Shown piece after piece: positions 1 through 4,984 of a stretch of 7,945 nucleotides of DNA. The translations under genes and the position numbers were made by a program. The number at the start of each line of letters is the position of its first letter. Within the stretch, counting starts at the first letter, position 1. Under the pieces are notes generated by a model that worked only from the letters and a program-made list of their open reading frames with translations, ran no database searches and was not told the origin of the DNA. The DNA is from an uncultured Clostridium sp. (GTDB lineage Bacteria; Bacillota; Clostridia; Lachnospirales; Lachnospiraceae), in assembly GCA_945946715.1 (NCBI GenBank), contig CAMEWU010000104.1:1-7945 (forward strand). Direction: 5' to 3'.

Positions 1-1435
1 TATTTCTGCCTGTGCTATGATTTTTGGATTTCATGTGGTTATTAATGAATTTTATTTTTCATCGGACATTGATTATCTGCTACCGCTTCCTGTGCGTACC
101 CACGAATTAATTCTGGCTAAATTCTGGGTTACTTATTTGTCAGAAAGTGTTATGGAATTCATGGTGATTTTCAGTGCCTATATCGGATATATACTTGCTA
201 TGGGAATTACTCCCATTGGAGTTATAACCGGGCTGCTGGGAACTATGACACTGCCGATTGTTCCTCTGGTTTACTGTGGAATCGCCAGTATGGTAATCAT
301 GTTCCTGTTTCAGGGAATCCGGAATCGGAAAATATTAAATGGGTTAATGGGTGTCATGACTATAGTTTTGATTGCAGGTACCTTTTTCTCCTTTCGGGGA
401 TTGGAAGGCTTTTCTGTAGATACCTATGTGGCTTCCCTGACCAGTGGCGAAAATGGGTTTCTGAATGCCATGAATGTGATTTTCTATCCGGGATATCTGT
501 TGATACATAGTGCTGCATATGGTAAATGGAGTGAGGTTTTTCTTTATCTTGGGATTAACATGGTACTTCTGGTGATATTTATGGCAGTTGCAAATGCCAT
601 CTATATGCCGGGATTGTATAGCTTTAAGTCGGTAGCTAATAAGAAAGAACATGGAAAACAGAAAGCCTATACCCAGTCCCAACAATCCATCTTTCAGGCA
701 TACTTAAAAAAAGAATTAAAAACCATATTTCGAACGCCGGCATTTGTATCCAACTGTGTTCTGATTAATTTTTTCTGGCCGGTGATGATTGTAATTGTCT
801 GTATGATGCAGAAGGGAAGTGGTTCCATTACTCGTTTTATTGAAATGGTGCAGGAAGGAAACGTAATGGCATCGATACTGGTTCTGTCATTATTTCTGGC
901 ATTAGCGGCATTGACAACGGCAGCCAATGGACTGGCTTCCAGTTCCTTTACCAGAGAAGGTGCCCATATCGATTTTATGAAATACATACCGGTCAGTTAT
1001 GAACTGCAGGTGCAGGTAAAAGGATTGGTAAGTCTGCTGTTTAGCTATATCAGTTATCTGTTGGATGTGGGAGTATTGGTTTTGATTTTGAAGCTGGGAC
1101 TTCGAAGTGGGATATATTTTGCTTTAGCGGGTGGCTGTATGGTATTCTTTATTGCCTGTCTGGGTATCTGGCTGGACTCCATGCATCCAAAGCTGATTTG
1201 GGAGGATGAACTGAATGCACTACGAGGGAATCTGAATGTATTCTTTAATATGGCATTTGCCATTTTGGCGGCAGTTGTGATTTGCGGAATTGGATTCTTG
1301 CTGTACTTAATTCCACATTCCACTGTAGGCTTTATTTATCTTATATATTTGGCCGGAATGTTGATTCTGGATATTTATATGTATTCCTTCACCATGAAAC
1401 GGGTGACCCAGAATATGGAAGAATTATCTTCTTAA
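1..1435 (+). CDS. ABC exporter permease, ABC-2-like (5' partial)
   Basis: Integral membrane subunit of an ABC exporter; the substrate cannot be told from sequence. The frame is open to the left edge (bases 2-16 read I-S-A-C-A before the Met at 17) and that Met has no ribosome binding site, so the true start is outside the window. Residues below count from that Met. About ten hydrophobic segments are visible, near 43-62, 66-98 (probably two), 105-125, 171-195, 243-263, 282-305, 334-357, 364-386, 408-430 and 434-455. A polar cytoplasmic-type stretch lies at 203-240. The motif D-Y-L-L-P-L-P-V...L-A-K-F at 19-36 has a counterpart in I-D-F-M-K-Y-I-P-V...V-K-G at 318-337, so the protein appears to have two related halves. 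The D-S-M-H-P-K-L-I-W-E-D-E segment (387-398) and the following A-L-R-G-N-L-N fit the large putative ABC exporter permease family. The ATPase gene is probably upstream, off the edge. Family membership is from recall of motifs, not from a search. Confidence 0.8.
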   Translation, partial: ISACAMIFGFHVVINEFYFSSDIDYLLPLPVRTHELILAKFWVTYLSESVMEFMVIFSAYIGYILAMGITPIGVITGLLGTMTLPIVPLVYCGIASMVIMFLFQGIRNRKILNGLMGVMTIVLIAGTFFSFRGLEGFSVDTYVASLTSGENGFLNAMNVIFYPGYLLIHSAAYGKWSEVFLYLGINMVLLVIFMAVANAIYMPGLYSFKSVANKKEHGKQKAYTQSQQSIFQAYLKKELKTIFRTPAFVSNCVLINFFWPVMIVIVCMMQKGSGSITRFIEMVQEGNVMASILVLSLFLALAALTTAANGLASSSFTREGAHIDFMKYIPVSYELQVQVKGLVSLLFSYISYLLDVGVLVLILKLGLRSGIYFALAGGCMVFFIACLGIWLDSMHPKLIWEDELNALRGNLNVFFNMAFAILAAVVICGIGFLLYLIPHSTVGFIYLIYLAGMLILDIYMYSFTMKRVTQNMEELSS

Positions 1436-1442
1436 TCTTCTA

Positions 1443-1471
1443 TTGAGAATATGTGTAAATTATGGTAAACT
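1443..1471 (+). promoter_or_regulatory. Putative sigma-A promoter for the GH25 lysozyme gene
   Basis: TTGAGA at 1443-1448 and TAAACT at 1466-1471 are separated by exactly 17 bases and match the sigma-A -35 and -10 boxes at 4 of 6 positions or better. Transcription would start near 1478, a few bases before the stem-loop at 1485. The -10 box lies within a TAAACTATG 9-mer that is repeated at 1483-1491. It is weaker than the promoter of the next gene, and a TATGCT at 1471-1476 is a poorer alternative -10. The call is by eye only. Confidence 0.5.
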
Positions 1472-1484
1472 ATGCTAGAAACTA

Positions 1485-1520
1485 AACTATGGGTAGAGGG
1501 ATTCTACCCATAGTTATTTT
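1485..1520 (+). terminator. Perfect 13-bp stem-loop with short T-run: terminator or 5' leader hairpin
   Basis: Bases 1485-1497 (AACTATGGGTAGA) pair perfectly with 1503-1515 around a five-base loop (GGGAT), followed by ATTTT at 1516-1520. Position and shape fit a rho-independent terminator 50 bases after the permease stop codon, although the stem is only moderately GC-rich and the T-run is short. The hairpin also sits between the putative promoter of the lysozyme gene and its ribosome binding site, so it could instead be a 5' mRNA-stabilising stem or an attenuator. Sequence alone does not decide between these. Confidence 0.6.
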
Positions 1521-1524
1521 ACGG

Positions 1525-1531
1525 AAGGGAG
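1525..1531 (+). promoter_or_regulatory. Ribosome binding site of the GH25 lysozyme gene
   Basis: AAGGGAG ends seven bases before the ATG at 1539. This spacing favours that start over the in-frame ATG at 1554 (Met6), which would lose the basic n-region of the signal peptide. Confidence 0.75.
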
Positions 1532-1538
1532 AACAAGA

Positions 1539-3443
1539 ATGAGACACAGAAGAATGAATTGGAAGTGGAAGGCAATTGGCATTGCAGCCGCTGTACTTCT
1601 CATGACAGCAGGCACGACTATGACAACCTATGCTTCTGATGGCGAATGGAAAAATGATGATACCGGCTGGTGGTATGTGGAGGCAGACGGAACCATTCCG
1701 ACGAACCAGTGGCTGGAGATAGACGGCAAATGGTACTGGTGTGAGGAAGATGGCTACGTAGCAACCGGTTGGAGACAGAAGAATGAAAAATGGTACTATT
1801 TTGATAAATCTGGTGTTATGGCAACCGGTTTTCAGACCATTACCAATGATGAAGGAATTACACGTTCGTATTGCTTCAGCGAGGATGGTGAGATGCTGAC
1901 CGGATGGCAGAAAATCGATGATACGAAGTGGGGATACTTCTATCCAAAGGGTGATACCGTCGGTGCCTTATATGAGAATAATACATACGAAGCGGGCAGT
2001 ATCAAGGGAATTGATGTATCCAAGTATCAGAAGGAAATCGACTGGAAGGCGGTCAAAGATTATGGTATTTCATTTGCTTTTATCCGTGTAGGTAGTGTTG
2101 TGAAAGGGGAACGTACCCTGGACCCATATTTCCAAGCGAATATGAAAGGTGCTTATGAAGCGGGAATTCCGGCAGGTGTGTACTACTATAGTACAGCCAT
2201 GTCATTGGAGGAATCCATCGATGATGCACAGTTCGTGATTGATCAGATGCAGGGATATCATGTATCGTATCCGGTTGTCATTGACTTAGAAGATAAATGT
2301 CAGAGTGAAGGACTTACAAAACAGCAAATTACAGAAATCGGCAAGGTCTTTTGTGATGAAATCCGGAAAGCAGGGTATACCCCTATGGTATACTGCAACG
2401 AAAACTGGTATAAGAACTATGTAGATGTCAGTGCTATGGGTGATGTAGAGGTCTGGATCGCGCGTTATAATGGCGTATATGATACAGAGATTCCGCGTGA
2501 TATCTGGCAGTCAAGTAGCACAGCCAGAGTGGATGGTGTGGATGGAGCTGTCGATATCAATTTTGGATTTACAGATTATACACAAATACTGACACCAAGA
2601 ACTGCATATGCAGATACATATGAGAAGACCAAAGGAGTCTGGCGACAAGATAGCAATGGATACTGGTATAGCTATATTGCAGGTGGATATCCGAAGAATC
2701 AGTGGGAATTAATCGATGGTATCTGGTACTGGTTCAATGCAGAAGGATATGAAAGCCCAATCACCGGCTGGCAGTATCTGGGCGAAAATTGGTACTACTA
2801 TGATGCAGACGGTACTCCTGCTAAGGGATGGCGTGAAAGTAACGGCAAGTGGTACTACATGGATGAAGATGGAAAAATGACCACCGGTTGGCAGAAAGCA
2901 GATGGTAAATGGTACTACATGAATGAAGATGGTGTCATGCAATCCGGTGGATGGTTGGAACTGAACGGCAGTTGGTATTATCTGAGTGGAAGCGGAGATG
3001 CAACCACCGGTTGGTTACTAAAAAATGGCAAGTGGTACTATATGGATGATGAAGGTAAGATGGTGACCGGTTGGAGAAGTGTAAATGATAAATGGTATTA
3101 TTTCGGTAATGCCGGTGATGGCTCTATGAAGAGTGGCTGGCAGGAAATCAATCATAAGTGGTATTATCTTGGTAATTCAAATGATGGTGCTATGAAGACC
3201 GGCTGGCAGAAAATCAATGGTTCCTGGTACTATTTTGATGAAACCGGTGATGGAAAAATGTTGAGTGGATGGCAGTATATTGATAATAAGTGGTATTATC
3301 TGGGTAGTGCAGGTGACGGTGCCATGAAGACCGGCTGGCAGAAGGTAAATGGCACATGGTATTATATGTATAGTGATGGTTCTATGGCTTCCAGCACTTG
3401 GATTAACGGATATTATGTAGATAGTTCCGGTGCATGGAGATAG
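1539..3443 (+). CDS. Secreted GH25 lysozyme with flanking cell-wall-binding repeats
   Basis: N-acetylmuramidase that would hydrolyse the MurNAc-beta-1,4-GlcNAc bonds of peptidoglycan outside the cell. Residues 1-32 are a signal peptide (basic n-region, AIGIAAAVLL core, likely cleavage after T-Y-A). Residues 35-140 carry N-terminal aromatic wall-binding repeats. Residues 153-345 are the GH25 barrel: G-I-D-V-S-K-Y-Q with D159, then the catalytic pair D249-x-E251 in P-V-V-I-D-L-E-D, then D-I-W-Q (321-324) and the V-D-I-N-F strand near the end (D339). All expected acidic residues are present, so it should be active. Residues 366-634 hold a second cassette: a lead-in module, ten 'GW...WYY' units from W411 to W600, and a closing G-Y-Y-V-D-S-S-G cap. 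The repeats resemble choline-binding/glucan-binding repeats (CW_binding_1-like); whether they bind choline, another teichoic-acid group or polysaccharide is unknown. There is no LPXTG or transmembrane anchor, so attachment would be non-covalent. Possible roles are wall remodelling, cell separation or attack on competitors. Confidence 0.93.
   Translation: MRHRRMNWKWKAIGIAAAVLLMTAGTTMTTYASDGEWKNDDTGWWYVEADGTIPTNQWLEIDGKWYWCEEDGYVATGWRQKNEKWYYFDKSGVMATGFQTITNDEGITRSYCFSEDGEMLTGWQKIDDTKWGYFYPKGDTVGALYENNTYEAGSIKGIDVSKYQKEIDWKAVKDYGISFAFIRVGSVVKGERTLDPYFQANMKGAYEAGIPAGVYYYSTAMSLEESIDDAQFVIDQMQGYHVSYPVVIDLEDKCQSEGLTKQQITEIGKVFCDEIRKAGYTPMVYCNENWYKNYVDVSAMGDVEVWIARYNGVYDTEIPRDIWQSSSTARVDGVDGAVDINFGFTDYTQILTPRTAYADTYEKTKGVWRQDSNGYWYSYIAGGYPKNQWELIDGIWYWFNAEGYESPITGWQYLGENWYYYDADGTPAKGWRESNGKWYYMDEDGKMTTGWQKADGKWYYMNEDGVMQSGGWLELNGSWYYLSGSGDATTGWLLKNGKWYYMDDEGKMVTGWRSVNDKWYYFGNAGDGSMKSGWQEINHKWYYLGNSNDGAMKTGWQKINGSWYYFDETGDGKMLSGWQYIDNKWYYLGSAGDGAMKTGWQKVNGTWYYMYSDGSMASSTWINGYYVDSSGAWR
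1641..1958 (+). repeat. N-terminal wall-binding repeat cassette of the lysozyme
   Basis: This encodes residues 35-140: a lead-in module (W37, G-W-W-Y at 43-46, N-Q-W at 56-58, W-Y-W at 65-67) followed by 'TGW...KWYYF' units at W78 and W85, a more degenerate unit at 97-120, and a 'TGWQKID' unit at 121-127. Having repeats before the catalytic domain as well as after it puts the enzyme between two binding arms. Unit borders are approximate because the later units are divergent. Confidence 0.75.
2766..3395 (+). repeat. Ten tandem 20-22-residue cell-wall-binding repeats
   Basis: In-frame tandem repeats encoding G-W-x4-N/D-x-K/S-W-Y-Y-x-D/G-x3-G-x-M-x-T/S units that begin at W411, 431, 451, 472, 492, 512, 534, 556, 578 and 600 of the lysozyme. 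The first five are 20-21 residues long. The next four are 22 residues long because of an extra G-D-G/N-D-G turn, and the last has 21. Bases 3135-3266 and 3267-3395 form a two-unit superrepeat with a 132-base offset; the first 99 bases are about 80% identical by hand alignment. This is a coding repeat array that can expand or contract by recombination. Confidence 0.88.
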
Positions 3444-3489
3444 GTGGAAGAAGCAGATTAGGATTATGTAAATTCTGTGAACACATATC

Positions 3490-3518
3490 TTTACATTGCC
3501 AAATATTGGTGCTATAAT
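3490..3518 (+). promoter_or_regulatory. Strong sigma-A promoter with extended -10
   Basis: TTTACA (3490-3495), 17 bases, then a perfect TATAAT (3513-3518) preceded by TGC (3510-3512), which supplies an extended -10. This is close to ideal for the housekeeping sigma factor and clearly better than the promoter proposed for the lysozyme gene. Transcription would start near 3525, giving a leader of about 40 bases. It implies independent and probably abundant expression of the gene at 3565. Confidence 0.8.
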
Positions 3519-3545
3519 TGAATTGCTTTAAGCATGAAAAAATAC

Positions 3546-3554
3546 AAAGGGAGG
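3546..3554 (+). promoter_or_regulatory. Strong ribosome binding site of the repeat-protein gene
   Basis: AAAGGGAGG is a nearly full anti-Shine-Dalgarno match ending ten bases before the ATG at 3565, with a second AAGG directly ahead of the ATG. Together with the consensus promoter it suggests high expression, and it fixes the start so that a clean signal peptide follows. Confidence 0.8.
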
Positions 3555-3564
3555 ACGTACAAGG

Positions 3565-4818
3565 ATGAAGAAAACAGGTTTGTTTTTTGCAGCACTTGCA
3601 GCTGCAGCTATCGTAGTTTCTCCGGTTGCAGTTAGCGCTGAAGAGACCTATAAAGAAGGCTGGATACAGGGTAACAAGGGCTGGTGGTATCAGTTGGAAG
3701 ACGGTGATTATTATAAGGATGGCATTTACTATATCGAAGAAGGTGAGGAATCCGTTCCTTACATGTTCGATGAGAATGGATATATGACCACCGGTTGGTA
3801 CTATGATTATGATGATGCATATAACGGAGGTTCTTGGTATTATTCTGATAGCCATGGTGTATTACAGAAGGGTTGGCAGAAGATTGACGGTACCTGGTAT
3901 TATTTTGATTGGTCAATGGCATGTGATGGTTCACGTTGGATTTATGGCGACAACGATACGGAAGGTACAAAGTACTGGTTCGAGCCAAGTGGCGCTATGA
4001 TTACCGGTTGGTATAACTATGCACCATATTCTACATATGGCGACTGGGTATACTGTAACTCAGATGGTAGTGCATATGACGGATGGTTAAAGGAAAATGG
4101 TAAGTGGTACTACCTTAATAAGGGCGATATGATTGCAAGCGGCACTATTTACTACTGCAAGGCTGCTGATGGAAGCACTTATTATGATACCTCTGCACAT
4201 TCTCAGTATGATGACAAGGGCAACTGGATTGGTAGAGATGAAATTATTGACAAATACTACTTTGGCAGAGACGGTGTTATGGTAGAAGGCTGGTACTATA
4301 CTGAGTATGAAGATGGAACCGGTTATAAGACAAATTCTTGGCTGTATGCAAATGGCGGCGTTGTTAAGAGTGGCTGGGTAAAATCCGGTAACGACTGGTA
4401 CTATACAAATAGAGATGGTTATATGCTTCGTGATACAAGAGTTTACATGGGCGACTATGATGAAACCATTGACGAGAATGCACCAAAGGCTCCTGAGTAT
4501 GATGATTATCGTAAGGATAATGGTTATATTGACTGGGATGCATACGATGCAGCATATGAAAAGTATCAAAAGGATTATAGAGCATATCGGGCAGCTAATA
4601 CCTATGTATTCGATGCAAATGGTAAGATGGTAACCGGTTGGTATGGTTCTAAGAATACCTATGGTACAACCTGGTACTACTGTGATTCTGACGGCTCAGC
4701 TCATGACGGTTGGGTGAAAGATGGTGGTAACTGGTACTACATCGAAAGAGGCTTAATGCTTCGTAACCAGTATACACCGGATGGATTCTTTGTAGACAAC
4801 AATGGTGTTTGCAAGTAA
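3565..4818 (+). CDS. Secreted tyrosine-rich cell-wall-binding repeat protein without enzyme domain
   Basis: Exported surface protein of unknown role. Residues 1-25 are a classic signal peptide (M-K-K, alanine-rich core, V-S-A before E26). The rest is aromatic wall-binding sequence: a lead-in module with G-W-W-Y at 39-42 like that of the upstream lysozyme, then four long repeats starting at Y66, Y137, Y231 and Y347. Each has a Y-x-F-x3-G-x-M-x2-G-W-Y core, a second G-W 24-28 residues later and W-Y-Y exactly seven residues after that, followed by a tail of variable length. The third tail contains an acidic segment and an aromatic heptad helix (321-341). The protein ends in a D-G-F-F-V-D-N-N-G-V cap. 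No hydrolase, protease, LPXTG, SLH or membrane-anchor motif is visible. Five cysteines (C120, C164, C198, C373, C416) are unusual for a simple wall repeat protein and could form disulfides. It may be a structural coat component, an adhesin or a lysozyme partner; these are guesses. It lies 121 bases after the lysozyme gene and has its own strong promoter. Confidence 0.9.
   Translation: MKKTGLFFAALAAAAIVVSPVAVSAEETYKEGWIQGNKGWWYQLEDGDYYKDGIYYIEEGEESVPYMFDENGYMTTGWYYDYDDAYNGGSWYYSDSHGVLQKGWQKIDGTWYYFDWSMACDGSRWIYGDNDTEGTKYWFEPSGAMITGWYNYAPYSTYGDWVYCNSDGSAYDGWLKENGKWYYLNKGDMIASGTIYYCKAADGSTYYDTSAHSQYDDKGNWIGRDEIIDKYYFGRDGVMVEGWYYTEYEDGTGYKTNSWLYANGGVVKSGWVKSGNDWYYTNRDGYMLRDTRVYMGDYDETIDENAPKAPEYDDYRKDNGYIDWDAYDAAYEKYQKDYRAYRAANTYVFDANGKMVTGWYGSKNTYGTTWYYCDSDGSAHDGWVKDGGNWYYIERGLMLRNQYTPDGFFVDNNGVCK
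3760..4815 (+). repeat. Four higher-order repeats with constant core and variable tails
   Basis: In-frame blocks encode residues 66-136, 137-230, 231-346 and 347-417 (71, 94, 116 and 71 residues). The first 13 residues of each block have identical spacing, Y-x-F-x3-G-x-M-x2-G-W, always followed by Tyr. The second G-W Trp (W104, W174, W271, W383) is always seven residues before the W of the W-Y-Y that follows (W111, W181, W278, W390). Almost all length difference falls in the tail after W-Y-Y. The blocks are diverged, so this is old duplication rather than a recent tandem array. Confidence 0.75.
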
Positions 4819-4831
4819 GAAGAATAATCTT

Positions 4832-4863
4832 AAATATTTCTAGAATATTTCGTTTGTACAAAC
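4832..4863. repeat. Two small AT-rich palindromes downstream of the repeat-protein gene
   Basis: Bases 4852-4863 (GTTTGTACAAAC) form a perfect 12-bp palindrome. Bases 4832-4850 are a palindrome around CTAG with one bulged T. They lie between the stop codon at 4818 and the terminator at 4879. They could be weak mRNA 3' structures, a protein-binding site, or AT-rich chance. No function is assigned. Confidence 0.4.
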
Positions 4864-4878
4864 AAAATGCTTAAAGTC

Positions 4879-4914
4879 AATGAGCGGGTCTCTGCAGAGG
4901 CCCGCTCATTTTTT
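4879..4914 (+). terminator. Strong rho-independent terminator
   Basis: AATGAGCGGG (4879-4888) pairs with CCCGCTCATT (4901-4910), and the stem continues through T.G and CTCT/AGAG pairs to a tight loop at TGCA. The plus strand then runs into six Ts at 4909-4914. This ends plus-strand transcription about 60 bases after the repeat-protein gene. On the minus strand the bases after the stem are less T-rich, so termination of the convergent gene (stop codon at 4985) here is possible but weaker. It prevents read-through between the convergent units. Confidence 0.92.
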
Positions 4915-4984
4915 GTGTTTTTAATTCTGGGATTGTGAATTTAGAATCCGGTAAGGTTTTTCAAATGACGTTTCAGAAGATGTT

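Noticed and set aside
2766..3395. CRISPR-like array of regularly spaced repeats
   Set aside because: The periodicity of 60-66 bases is codon-phased, the repeats are degenerate and entirely within a coding frame, and they encode known aromatic wall-binding units. There are no identical repeats with unique spacers.
1641..3395. Firm call that the repeats bind choline
   Set aside because: They resemble choline-binding repeats, but the same fold binds glucans and other polymers, and nothing in the window shows that this organism decorates its teichoic acids with choline.
1539..3443. Lysozyme as a prophage endolysin
   Set aside because: It has its own signal peptide, no holin or phage structural genes lie beside it, and the neighbours are an ABC permease and a wall protein.
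3477..3486. TGTGAACACA mini-palindrome as a terminator or operator
   Set aside because: The arms are only four bases with a two-base centre and no T-run. It is too short to support a claim.
3403..4569. Long minus-strand open frames opposite the repeat-protein gene (for example 3403-3855 and 4087-4569)
   Set aside because: They lie antisense to genes with signal peptides, ribosome binding sites and clear repeat domains. Their translations are low-complexity Ile/His/Thr-rich products of the Tyr/Asp/Trp codons on the other strand, and I saw no good ribosome binding site.
3565..4818. Repeat protein as a toxin, S-layer protein or sortase substrate
   Set aside because: No glycosyltransferase, protease or pore-forming domain, no SLH or CWB2 motif, and no LPXTG plus C-terminal membrane tail could be found. 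Clostridial toxin tails share related repeats, but an enzymatic part is missing.
4915..4984. Dedicated minus-strand terminator or small gene next to the activase stop codon
   Set aside because: Only a weak GATTCT/AGAATT pairing with a long loop is visible, and there is no open frame with a ribosome binding site. The 4879-4914 stem may serve instead.
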